A DNA stretch of 64,000 bases from Marsupella aquatica (Eukaryota > Marchantiophyta), in NCBI GenBank assembly GCA_973895155.1, contig OZ316891.1, positions 20,088,001 through 20,152,000 of the forward strand, in the 5' to 3' direction. Position numbers and translations under genes: made by a program. The notes below the pieces were generated by a model. That model had not been told where the DNA came from, made no database searches, and saw nothing but the letters and a program-made list of their open reading frames with translations. Shown one piece after another: positions 36,258 through 46,879 of the stretch (position 1 is the stretch's first letter; every line of letters begins with the position of its first letter).

Positions 36258-39200
36258 GCGCCTCAGGTTCAACATAAGTTCTCTTGTGTCAACAACCTCA
36301 CTGTGACTATGACTGATTGTTCAACATGAGCAATGGTTTGAAACGATTAATGGATGGCACATTAGGTGTCGACTTGATCTAGAATTGTTTAAAAGTTCTA
36401 TTATAGCACCGTTGTTCAATTATGTTTCTACCGTTTGCTGCCTGCAGGTAGGATGGATGCTCAAAGCATGATCAATTAGGCAAATTAAGAATCTGGCCTA
36501 GCTAGACTAGCTTGAGGCCATGGAGTGATTTATCCGAATGCACGGCAAGCAGCCACAAAGTGGAACACATATTTTTGGACTTTCTTCTTAATTTCAACCC
36601 CTACAAATTGTGTAAAATAAAATTTTCAACTACTACATAGCCTCCAATATAATATCCTTCTATTTGTATTGTACTCTGAATTTACCAAAGTGGAGAAGAT
36701 TGTTGTGGTCTGTTTATTGAAAATGCACAATTCAAAAGGAAAGAGTGTCTCAAAGTTAGAGTGTATTTTAATTAAGCTTGTGAACGTGAACTATGTTGCC
36801 AATGGTAAACTTCATGCAACTTTAATCAGAAAATTGAATGTACCTAGGGTCAATTTGTTGTACTTAACTTGGAAACAAAAAGGAGAGACCCTTGTCATCC
36901 AAAACATAAAAAGAAAACTATATTCTAATTACCAATCTGTTAATGCGGGGTGTTTGTAGTGTACGAGTGCTACTTTAATTGTCATTGGCCTCAAAGGTTA
37001 TTGTCTCTCCTTAGTATAACCTCGTGGAATTAGTCCATTTGGCAATATGTCTTGCAAAGGTGACATACTAAATGAGTTGTAAGAGTTCAATCTTTTTGTG
37101 AATGCTTTTGAGTTTTGTTAAGCAAACAAGTTTATGCGCAGGCAGGCCATGGAATCTAAAGCTCCTCACAGAATAAGAAATCATCTTGGTCTGCCAGTGA
37201 GAAAGCTCTTTGAAGTCCATATTCCAGTACACTTTGAGCATGGTTCTTCTAAGGTTTCTTGGACTTTGTATGTTGTCAAGGAAGCATGGACGTTTAAATA
37301 ATAATTTAAATAGTTTAAATAGCATTAAGCCCGACCACATTGCTTGCATCTTCTCCATTTGCAGCCTAAATGTCTGACCTCATCCTTTTACAATGCCTTG
37401 CTGCTTGGCTTTTCTTAGAGCTACCGAATAAAGCATCGTATCAAGTTTTAATTCTTTGCCACTAAAGATGTTCACATTGATAATATTGCCATGGTTTCTT
37501 TTGTTTTTACAAATATGCCATGGTTTTGTATAAAGATGATAAGTTTAACAAAGGAACAGAGGTGGAAATATATGAAAATGTGGCATATTTTAAATATGAT
37601 TAAAACAATGGTAGTATTGTAAATGAAACATCTTTAGGGGCAATGTAGTTAAAGGTTGAACATCGTATATAATATAGAAAATAACATCCACTCTTGATAG
37701 CCCACATTCCACTTAATCAATAAATATGGACACTGTGCTGAAATTTGCCTTCAAAACTGCACAGTTCATGCTTTTCAACTCCACATTGGCATAAACTTTC
37801 TTTGAATGTAAAAAAGTACTTTCATGTTCCATAGTTAGACATATCTAACTTTGGAGGCTTTACACCTTGTCAGGAAATAGGAAAATTATTTCATGTTGTG
37901 AGCAAAACTTTACTTTTACGAGCAAAAAAAATATTTTTGGCTAGCGCCAGGCGTTACTAAAAAATGTCAAAAATACAAACCCAAAAACAAAATTCCCAAA
38001 AAAACACCCAAAAAAAAACTCAATTTAAAAAAAAAAAATCTCAAAAAAATCTCAAAAAATTGTCATCCACTGTTGTTTCCTTTTTCCTGTTTCCTGGCAC
38101 GATGGTTATACCCAATTGACACTACAAAGCCCAATAAATATTTGTGCAGCTTCACAGTTAGCACTTTTTCATATAACCAGGTTTCGCTCTAGACATAAAA
38201 TATCTCTTCTCTCCACTATCACCTCTCTCCACTGGTCAACAATTGAGGCTTGCTTGTTGAGCTCCTGGCCTAAGGCTTTTTGCAGCTAGCAAGGTAGAGT
38301 CATCATACGCAAATGCTTGGTCTAAGGAAGAATGGCTTGTCACATTCTCTAATTATGTCACTTAAATTGCATATTTTCCTTAAATTGAAACCCATAACTA
38401 CATTAATGAGTTAAATTTTTCTTTCCACAAACTCTATACAAGACTTTTAGTGCAAAAAGTGAGTGAGTCAAATGATTTCTATGACACAGGTTGAGCAATA
38501 AAGACTATCAACATCTTAGATCCGAAAGTGGTGCTTTAAACTGCATTTCTTTAAATAATATAGTCCCGGTCAAGTTAATGCTAATATAAACACTGAAATA
38601 GTCTTGTTAAGATGCCCTGGGAGTGGGTAGCCTCTAGCAGCTCCTACAATTTGCCTAGTCTGAGGAAAGGATGTGTACTCCACCCTCTCCAACATAAATT
38701 GTCCCAATATAGCAAGAAGTTGTCTTATATATTAGTTGCTTCCCCCATATCTTCTAGATGTTGAAACTACAGTTGAATGCAACGCTTGTTGTGTAGGATT
38801 ACGATGCTCCCTCCCTCTTTTCACTAGTACCCCCATGAGAAGTTCCTTCCAAAATTCTTGGATGCACGTGCAGCCACATCAGCATGATTTGTCACAAACA
38901 AGAACTGTTAGATATGCAAGAAGAACCAAAAGTGACTACTAGTGTTTGAGGCAAGGCAAAGAAAAACAATTAGACCCTGTGATTGTAAAAACAATGGAAA
39001 ATTGAAAAGTAACATTTCAAGTAAACAAAGAAAAGGGTAAAATAGGGGTGAAAAGAAATAATCTCTGGATGAGTTGTGATTCATATATCAGTGCTTTCTA
39101 GTAATATGTTTCAATTTTCTATCTAATATACACATTTTTGAAACAATGACAAGTAGAAAGAAACTATTCAACTACTCTAACATTTACCATGTAACATAAG

Positions 39201-40276
39201 AAACCCAAGAAACTTTTCAACTTCTCTAAAATTTACCAAGGTCACTTGAGAAACCCTTTCGCTTATATGGATAGAGGAGTAACAAACAAAGGTAAGAAAC
39301 ACAATAACTACTATGGGTAGAGGAATACCAAGGGACCCTAAGACGTTTCAACTACTGTGGACAAAGTAATATTTTGCATGAACTATATGGAATGTTACAT
39401 GTATTGTATAGGTATAGAGGTACTAAGGGAAACTTTTTGCATATAGAATTACCCTTGGTATTACTATGACTGCACTCCTATCTGTCTTGAATGAAATTGT
39501 CTTAACTACTTTTAAAATTCACTTCAATTAGAATCCTCCATTTAATCTTGGTTCTCTCATCTATAGTTTAATCATGGCTCCAAATAGTTTAATAAAACAA
39601 GCTTACATAACCAAGGGTCCTCAAACCCAATTTTGAGGAGATATCTTGATACTAAGACAAAGTTTGGGAGACTTGTGTTTGCAGCAACATCATTAGCTTC
39701 AATGATATGTAACATGGGAATTGAAGAGAAATTTTTGTCATACTAAAGAAGCTCCCCAAGTAACTTGTGAAAACCTGCAAATAGTACTCCCAAGTATGTT
39801 CCCACTGCTATGAGGTATTTGCTTGTTGGGACCACTAAATGAAAAGTATTACTTGATAGAACACTTGAGGTTTTGGGTAGGTTGTTTCAAGGTCTATCAA
39901 GATCAATTAACAGTTTGAATCACCCAGGGATCCTATCATGTAACACTTTTCATTTGGGGATCCCATCAAACAAATACTTCCCCTGCTCTTGATTAACAAG
40001 TTTCCTTTCTCTTGACTGCAAAGTGGCAGAGTGACTTAAGTGGATTGAAATTGTGGATTGACCTGATTGTAGCTGCATGTTCATCATTGATAAAATGGCA
40101 CTAACAAGACCTAAGATTGTCATTACACTGGAGAAGAACATTGAATACAACACATTAGACTCCATGCATAGGTTGAATTCAACCATGAGAGAATGTTTGA
40201 AATGTTGCAATGTTATGTTGGAAACCGTCAGCTCAGACTAGGCAGCAATGCGGAAACATGAGAATGCACATAATCT
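36258..40276. other. Intergenic, AT-rich, nothing recognised
   Basis: About 4 kb without a convincing gene. 37920-38070 is an A-rich low-complexity run with aaaaaatctc units. A block near 37455-37500 (taaagatgtt, then ataatattgcca) recurs near 53350-53390. Isolated open frames under 100 codons lack motifs. Confidence 0.5.
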
Positions 40277-40281
40277 CAAAC

Positions 40282-40737
40282 TGTTGAGCATAGACGACGA
40301 TCGCAACGGCAAGCCCATGAACCATCCAACGCACAATAGTCGACACAAGAGATACGTGGTTCACCTCCTTGAGGCTACGTCCACGGGAACACACAAGAGA
40401 GCTTTACTGAACTCTAAGCCGTCGGCTATACCGAGTCTCCACAGTGTAAGCTCTCCCTATCTCTCAAGTGGCTCCATAACAATGAGCCTTGGTTCTACCT
40501 CTCCAAGCACACATGCCTCTTATGATATAGTGTGCAACTTAGTTGTACCTAACCACATAGTTGTACCTAATCACGTAGTTGTACCTAACCACATAGTTGT
40601 ACCTAATCACGTAGTTGTACCTAACCACATAGTTGTACCTAATCACGTAGTTGTACCTAACCACGTAGTTGTACCAACCCACGTTGTTGTACCAACCACG
40701 TCATACCTAACCTAGACGTAAGAGTAAATACCCAACA
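40282..40737 (-). repeat. 3' LTR of copia element 2
   Basis: 456 bp. It contains eight 18-bp units gtacctaaycacrtagtt at 40545-40688 (plus strand), which lie in the U3 part of the LTR. A tatatcataag TATA-like motif follows in the transcription direction. It shares its R-U5 end with the LTRs of elements 1 and 3. Confidence 0.95.
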
Positions 40738-40740
40738 ATC

Positions 40741-40750
40741 TTCCCCTTGA
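40741..40750 (-). promoter_or_regulatory. Polypurine tract
   Basis: Minus strand tcaaggggaa, just upstream of the 3' LTR, the usual plus-strand primer position. It is the counterpart of the caaggggg tract in element 1. Confidence 0.8.
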
Positions 40751-40928
40751 CTCTGGTCTAGGGGAGAGTAATACTGCCAATGTATATGATCCCTCAGCGG
40801 GAAGTTCTGGACAAAAACCAAACCGGTTTCCCTCTCTAACTAGAGCAAACCAGAACTAAGCCGTAGCCTAATACATAGGAATGAGGAAGAGCATATATCA
40901 GTAATTACAATGAATGTTTAAGAAAACT

Positions 40929-43900
40929 CTACTTGTGATGCAATTGCAAAACCTGCAATACGTCACGGTGTCTAGAGAAACTCTCCAAAGGAATCACTTT
41001 GGTAAATGCGTCAGCCGGGTTGAGTTTACCATCAATCTTGACTAGCTCAAACAAATTATCAAACACAGCCTGCCTGATAAAATGGTACCTGACGTCAATG
41101 TGCTTCACTCTGCTGTCCATCACCTGGTTCACAGCAAGGTGGAGCGCACTTTGACTATCACAATGGAGCTTCACATTCCCCTGTGGCAATCCCATTTCAG
41201 TGATAAGTCTATCCAACCAAATCGCTTCCTTTGCTGCTTCCGCAGCTGCAACATACTCCGCTTCTGTAGTAGACTGAGCAATACACTTCTGCAAAGTAGA
41301 CCTCCAACTTATGCATCCACCGCCAAGTGTGAACATGTATCCTGTTGTTGATCTCCTTCGGTCCAAATCTTGTCCATAGTCAGAATCTACATAGCCAATC
41401 AATGATCTAGCATTCTTTGCATTCGCATCAAATAAAAGACCATGATCCACGGTACCCTTCAAGTACCTGATAATCCACTTCATTGCTTCCCAGTGTACCT
41501 TCCCTGGATTCGACATGTACCTGCTCACCTTGCCCATAGCCATGGCAAGATCAGGTCTAGTGCAAGTCATCAAATACATGAGACTCCCCACTGCCTTGTC
41601 ATATGGAACCTTTGACATCAACCCCTTCTCTGTGTCATCCGTAGGACAGAACGCTGATGATAACTTGAAGTGTGGAGCCAACGGGGTACTTACTGGCTTG
41701 CTATTCTCCATGTTGAACCTTGCAATTACCTTCCTCGCATAACTGCTCTGCGTCAACCATAGCTTGCCAGCCTCCAAGTCCCTAGTGATCTCCATACCCA
41801 AAATCCTCTTAGCTGGCCCTAAGTCCTTCATCTTAAACTCTGCACTAAGCAGTGCCTTGAGCTTAACAATCTCAGACCTATCCTTGGCTGCAATTAGCAT
41901 GTTATCCACATAAAGTACTAAAACAATGAACCCAAAGACAACATTCTTCACCGGTTTCAAATACACACAAGGGTCAAATACACTTCTGTGAAAACCTTGT
42001 GACCGAATCCAATCGTCAAACCGCTTGTTCCACTGTCTTGGTGACTGCTTCAACCCATACAAGGATTTCAACAATCTGCAAACCAATTCCTCCTGTCCTC
42101 TCTTCACAAAACCTAGCGGTTGTCTCATGAAGATCACCTCTTCCAATGTGCCATAGAGGAAAGCTGTGACAACATCCATCTGATCTAGGAGCAGACCAAA
42201 CATTACAACAAGTACACACAATAGTCGTATTGTAGAGTACTTAGCAACTGGTGAGAAGACCTCATTGTAATCCACACCTTTCTCTTGTGTGAATCCCTTT
42301 GCTACCAATCTAGCCTTGTAGACCTTCGATCCACCTCCTATGGAATTATCCTTCAGCTTGTAAATCCACTTGCTGTCCACCACTTGCTGACCCTTAGGCA
42401 GCTTAACAAGCTCCCAAGTTTTGTTGTCCTTTAGTGACTGCATCTCCGTTTGCATTGCTGCAGTCCACTTCTGCTTCTCCTTTGAAGCACTTGCCTCATG
42501 AAATGAAGAAGGTTCTCCTTCTTCCAAAATTAACGCATCACCCTCATCATCAGCTGTAAAATCATCCTCTTGCAGTTGAGATGAATCAACCCACTGTCCA
42601 TACCTTGGTGGAGTGCGTACAGTGCGACCAGATGTTCTTCTAGCCGATGACTCCGGTTGATCTGCGTGTGCTGGTACAATTTGAAGCTCAACAGCATCCA
42701 CTTGCTGCTCACCAGCATCAACAAACTCCTCTGGTTCCTCTGGCACAGGAACCAGCTCCATAATTGGAGCAACTCCTTCTCTCCGGTCATGCACCTCATA
42801 ACCAATCTCCCCCTCAACGAGATCCGGGATAGGAGATTTTCCTTTGTCAGTACGGGAGACCTGAGTATTCTCCCCCTCCTTCAATAATCTGGATTCATTG
42901 AAGGAAACATCCCTACTAACAACGAGCTTACAGGCAATAGGATCCCATAGCCTATAGGCTTTCACACCACTCTGGTACCCAAGAAAAACACATTTCCTGG
43001 AGGTAGGATCCAACTTGGTCCTATTCTGCTTTGGTGTGAGAGCATATGCATCACTTCCAAAAACTACCAAGCCATGATAGTCTGCTTGCCGCTTATAGCG
43101 CATCTCAAACGGCGTTTTGAAATTGATAGCACTAGAAGGAGAAAGATTTACCAAATAAGCTGCGGTATTGACAGCTTCTGCCCAAAATTCTTGTGGTAAA
43201 CCTGATTGGCTCAACATACTCCGTGACCGCTCCAACAGTGTCCGATTGAGCCTCTCAGCGACACCATTCTGCTGCGGAGTATAAACTGTGGTGAGATGGC
43301 GAGTTATCCCCTGTTCTGAACAGCACTCTTCAAATTCCATTGAAGTGTACTCCCCGCCGTTGTCTGACCTCAGACTCTTCACCCTTGTATCCAAACACTT
43401 GATCGTGTTTCCAGTCTGATTCTCCACCTGGGCCTTCCACTTCTTAAAAATGGACAAGACATCAGACTTATGCGTCATGAAATAAATCCACACAAATCTT
43501 GAGTAATCATCAATAAATGATACATAGTACAACTTTCCAGAGTGTGAGGGAGTCGGGGATGGACCCCACACGTCACTATGTATGTACTCAAGAACCGCTT
43601 TGGAACAATGAGTTCCAACACCAAAAGCACGACAATGCTGCTTTCCAAGAATGCAATGCTCACAAAACTCTAATTTAAAAGATTGCAAATCATAAATGAG
43701 TCCATTCTTCCGTAAGATAGCCAAACCCTTCTCACTCATGTGGCCTAGCCGTGAATGCCATAGTTGAGTCATCTCCTCGTGAGACTTGGTTACATTGGCC
43801 TCTCCACATACAGTATTGCCCTGTAACACATATAAATTCTTTTGTCTACTCCCCTTCAAAATCACTGTCTCTCCTGACCTGACTTGAAGTTCACCATCAA

Positions 43901-44201
43901 TAACGCTCCATTGATGACCATTTGAATCCAACACACCGAGTGAAATCAGATTCTTACGCATGCCAGGTACATACCTGACTCCGGATACTGTGCGCACAGC
44001 GCCATCAAACATTTGAATCTTCACAGACCCAATTCCCTCAATTTGACAGGAGTGATCATTTCCCATCAGAACTGAACCGTTTGAAACAGAGTAAGAACTG
44101 AAAAACTCACGAATGTAACAAATATGAAAAGAGCAAGCACAATCAAGAATCCACACATCATCTGCTCTCCTAGATGACGTGCACAGGGCATACCCCCGGC
44201 T
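40929..44201 (-). CDS. Copia pol: protease, integrase, reverse transcriptase, RNase H (element 2)
   Basis: An open frame of about 1090 codons, directly following a TGA that separates it from gag in the same frame. It has no ATG of its own near the start, so it needs readthrough or fusion. Protease: WILDCACSFHIC. Integrase: zinc-binding HSRLGH...CEHC, then HSDVWG, SDNGGEY and GVAERLNRT for the D, D, E triad. RT: KWIYKLK through DVVTAFLYGTLEE to LYVDNMLIA, where the usual YVDD has become YVDN (codon at 41901-41903). RNase H: YVDSDYGQD, STTEAEY, HCDSQSA, ending LQLHHK. The loss of a catalytic aspartate should inactivate RT although the rest is open. It is mobile-element rather than host function. 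Confidence 0.93.
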   Translation of the reverse strand, partial: SRGYALCTSSRRADDVWILDCACSFHICYIREFFSSYSVSNGSVLMGNDHSCQIEGIGSVKIQMFDGAVRTVSGVRYVPGMRKNLISLGVLDSNGHQWSVIDGELQVRSGETVILKGSRQKNLYVLQGNTVCGEANVTKSHEEMTQLWHSRLGHMSEKGLAILRKNGLIYDLQSFKLEFCEHCILGKQHCRAFGVGTHCSKAVLEYIHSDVWGPSPTPSHSGKLYYVSFIDDYSRFVWIYFMTHKSDVLSIFKKWKAQVENQTGNTIKCLDTRVKSLRSDNGGEYTSMEFEECCSEQGITRHLTTVYTPQQNGVAERLNRTLLERSRSMLSQSGLPQEFWAEAVNTAAYLVNLSPSSAINFKTPFEMRYKRQADYHGLVVFGSDAYALTPKQNRTKLDPTSRKCVFLGYQSGVKAYRLWDPIACKLVVSRDVSFNESRLLKEGENTQVSRTDKGKSPIPDLVEGEIGYEVHDRREGVAPIMELVPVPEEPEEFVDAGEQQVDAVELQIVPAHADQPESSARRTSGRTVRTPPRYGQWVDSSQLQEDDFTADDEGDALILEEGEPSSFHEASASKEKQKWTAAMQTEMQSLKDNKTWELVKLPKGQQVVDSKWIYKLKDNSIGGGSKVYKARLVAKGFTQEKGVDYNEVFSPVAKYSTIRLLCVLVVMFGLLLDQMDVVTAFLYGTLEEVIFMRQPLGFVKRGQEELVCRLLKSLYGLKQSPRQWNKRFDDWIRSQGFHRSVFDPCVYLKPVKNVVFGFIVLVLYVDNMLIAAKDRSEIVKLKALLSAEFKMKDLGPAKRILGMEITRDLEAGKLWLTQSSYARKVIARFNMENSKPVSTPLAPHFKLSSAFCPTDDTEKGLMSKVPYDKAVGSLMYLMTCTRPDLAMAMGKVSRYMSNPGKVHWEAMKWIIRYLKGTVDHGLLFDANAKNARSLIGYVDSDYGQDLDRRRSTTGYMFTLGGGCISWRSTLQKCIAQSTTEAEYVAAAEAAKEAIWLDRLITEMGLPQGNVKLHCDSQSALHLAVNQVMDSRVKHIDVRYHFIRQAVFDNLFELVKIDGKLNPADAFTKVIPLESFSRHRDVLQVLQLHHK

Positions 44202-45059
44202 TCATAAAACATACTCATCATTGAGTAAATCAGCTTCTCCATCAGCCCTAGCCACATTTGCCGATGAAGTTTCCGCTGCCTTTCCCTTACAGTCTTGCTT
44301 GAAGTGTCCAACTTGGTTGCACTTCCAACATGTCACCTGCCTCCTCTGAGGGGATTTACCCTTGGACTTAGATCTGGATTTAGATCTAAACTGGGTTCTA
44401 CGGTCCCCAGTTGGTCGCTGCATACTCCTCCCACGGTTAACATTGAGGGCAGCACCAAATGATGAAGGCTGTGACGTGATGTGCATCTTCTGCTGAAGAT
44501 CATCACTAAGCAGAGAACTTACCACGTCATTGTATGAAATGGTATCCCTATCACGATGCAACAACACTCGTGATAGGGACTGGTAAGATGGAGGCAATGA
44601 ACTAAGAAGCTGCAGAGCCTTCGTCTCATCATTCAAAGTCTCCCCAAGGTTTTCCAAGTCAACAACCATGTCGTTGAAAGCATCCACATGGTCTTGCAAC
44701 TTTGTACCAGATTCCTTCATCCTGAAACTCATCAGTTTGTAGGAAGTGTAGAGCCGGTTCGACAACTCCTTGCGGTGATACTTGCTCTGCAATTCCGCAA
44801 ACAAGGACATGCAATCCTTATGTGCACCCAACTGCTTGATGATGGGAGGCATGAGATAGAGTGTAACACATCACACTCCCTGCTCCTGCATGCGGTCCCA
44901 TTGTTTCTCATCAACATCGTCTTCACGAGGGCTCAGCAGTTGGCCCATCCCTGACGCATAAAGCACTCCCTTCACCTGCTTCTCCCATAGCAAGTAGTCA
45001 GAGCGTCCATCATACTTTGTCACTTCATACTTGGGTCCCCCAAGCTTGAAAGTCCCCAT
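44202..45059 (-). pseudogene. Copia gag (element 2), one in-frame stop
   Basis: From the ATG near 45059 (MGTFKLGG, the usual copia gag start): YDGRSDYLLWEKQ, then a TGA at 44871-44873, continuing in the same frame through the gag core (NRLYTSYKLMSFRM, LLSSLPPSYQSL) to an RS/K-rich stretch and the zinc knuckle CWKCNQVGHFKQDC. It ends at TGA 44202-44204. The frame upstream of the ATG stays open for 49 codons with no ATG, so it is probably leader. With the internal stop it cannot make full Gag without suppression. Confidence 0.88.
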
Positions 45060-45616
45060 CTTCTTCTTTACCGTGAGCTCCGGTAGTAGTACTGCTTCCT
45101 CCACCACACGCCGCACCGGTGATGGTATCGGTGTCACGTGCTCTTCCTCCTGCTCCTCTCTCTGCCCCTGAAACCTCCGCGGTGATCCTCGTGCTTCAAG
45201 TTCCACGTCTTGTCAACAACGAATGTTGATCAATTGCACTTGGTGCCGTCACCAAGTCCAACAAGGTAATTGATTTTGCTTAGCCTTCCTCTTTGCATCA
45301 AAGAGCCAATCCCGGACTCAAAAACAATCGTCTTGCCTCAATCTCTCCGTTGAGTCAAAACACTTGACGCTTCTCCCTCCGAGTCGATTGCCAACTTTCT
45401 TCACAAAATCCAGAACGACAAAAACTTAGATCTCTCTGCACCACGAGCTCCGTTCAACGATTTCTTCACACCGTTAGAAAGCTCTTGCCCTGATCTATCC
45501 GTTGAGCCCATAAACTCCAAGTTCCATGCGATGGAACTCTGGAAAATCCACCAACACTCAACGCTGGAAAAACCGTCATGAAATCCCGTCACGAACATAC
45601 GTCACCTCCCAAGCAT
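45060..45616 (-). other. Leader of copia element 2
   Basis: About 560 bp of untranslated leader alignable with element 1 (ttccatcgcatggaacttgg, ctcaacggatagatc). It is shorter than in element 3 owing to internal deletions. Confidence 0.75.
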
Positions 45617-45630
45617 GCTCTGATACCAAT
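45617..45630 (-). promoter_or_regulatory. Primer-binding site (initiator tRNA-Met)
   Basis: Minus strand attggtatcagagc directly inside the 5' LTR. It contains the full tggtatcagagc consensus complementary to initiator tRNA-Met and confirms the minus orientation. Confidence 0.9.
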
Positions 45631-46050
45631 TGTTGAGCATAGACGACGATCGCAACGGCAAGCCCATGAACCATCCAACGCACAATAGTCGACACAAGAG
45701 ATACGTGGTTCACCTCCTTGAGGCTACGTCCACGGGAACACACAAGAGAGCTTTACTGAACTTTAAGCCGTCGGCTATACCGAGTCTCCACAGTGTAAGC
45801 TCTCCCTATCTCTCAAGTGGCTCCATAACAATGAGCCTTGGTTCTACCTCTCCAAGCACACATGCCTCTTATGATATAGTGTGCAACTTAGTTGTACCTA
45901 ACCACATAGTTGTACCTAATCACGTAGTTGTACCTAACCACATAGTTGTACCTAATCACGTAGTTGTACCTAACCACGTAGTTGTACCAACCCACGTTGT
46001 TGTACCAACCACGTCATACCTAACCTAGACGTAAGAGTAAATACCCAACA
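45631..46050 (-). repeat. 5' LTR of copia element 2
   Basis: 420 bp, nearly identical to the 3' LTR but with six instead of eight 18-bp units (45894-46001). Single substitutions, for example gaactttaagcc against gaactctaagcc, are rare. Confidence 0.95.
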
Positions 46051-46055
46051 CAAAC

Positions 46056-46516
46056 TACACCTACAAGACACCAATGATGGAGAAACTCTTGAAGGATCCA
46101 TAGCTCATGAGAAAGAACATGTGAAGAATGAAAGAGAGAATGCTCTTTATCCAACCTATACCCCCCAAGGGGGACTAAGATGTGTGGGCCTAAATAAGTG
46201 GATCTTATCCTTAACTAACAGGGTCAACTAACCCTAGGAAGACCAAACTAACTAAAGTCGGGAACTCAAGTCAATTCCTAACATGTTACCACACGTACAA
46301 GAGAATAGCTAGCAAAGTTTGATTCAAGAGCACTTGTGGAGAGAAGTGCATACAGGCTGAAGACATGGGCCTCAATTTTGATTATGTAATTTGATACATT
46401 GAAATCAACCAGAACATAAACACTTTCTATGCTTGTGGGGGTTTTGAGATCATCATATGGTCATTGATATGCTTATCATGAGTGTATGCCTTCATTGATG
46501 ATATTCCAAAAACATC
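46056..46516. other. Short intergenic spacer between two copia elements
   Basis: About 460 bp continuing the sequence interrupted by element 2. No gene or strong repeat recognised. Confidence 0.5.
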
Positions 46517-46521
46517 ATGGG

Positions 46522-46865
46522 TGTTAGATATTGCTTTAGTCTTGTGACTCATGAGCTAACCATAGTTAGTCTAACTCGGGTTAGGGCTTAGCTAATGTTA
46601 ATGGTAGTGCTGTTGTGCATATAGCCAGGGCTGATGCCAGACCCTGGTGGAACTTAGGCTCATTATTACGGAGCTAGTTGAGAGATAGGGAGAGCTTGTG
46701 CTGTGGATGCTTGGTATGGCCGGTTGGCCTAGAGTGCAGTAAAGCTCTTGTGTGTTCCCGTGGACGTAGCCTCATGTGGAGGTGAACCACGTATCTCTCT
46801 GTGTCGACTATTGTGCGTTGGATGGTTCATGGGCTTGCCGTTGCGAATGTCGTCTATGCTCAACA
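46522..46865 (+). repeat. 5' LTR of copia element 3
   Basis: 344 bp, TGTTAGATATTGC...GCTCAACA. Shares ctaaccatagtta with element 1 and the ccgtggacgtagcctca to gtgtcgactattgtgcgttgg end with element 2. Confidence 0.92.
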
Positions 46866-46867
46866 AG

Positions 46868-46879
46868 TGGTATCAGAGC
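46868..46879 (+). promoter_or_regulatory. Primer-binding site (initiator tRNA-Met)
   Basis: tggtatcagagc, a perfect match to the plant copia consensus, two bases after the LTR end. Confidence 0.92.

Larger units (their letters stand above)
40282..46050 (-). mobile_element. Ty1/copia LTR retrotransposon, near full-length (element 2)
   Basis: Minus-strand element of 5769 bp with LTRs at 45631-46050 (5') and 40282-40737 (3'), TGTTG...CAACA ends, and a perfect target duplication caaac (40277-40281 and 46051-46055). A tRNA-Met primer site and a purine tract are in place. The order gag, protease, integrase, RT, RNase H is the Copia order. The LTRs are nearly identical except for a 36-bp copy-number difference in a tandem repeat, so insertion is recent. 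Visible defects are one in-frame stop in gag and an aspartate-to-asparagine change in the RT catalytic box. A second in-frame TGA lies between gag and pol. Confidence 0.96.

Noticed and set aside
40545-40688. CRISPR-like array of 18-bp repeats
   Set aside because: Units are contiguous with no spacers, lie in a retrotransposon LTR and the genome is a plant.
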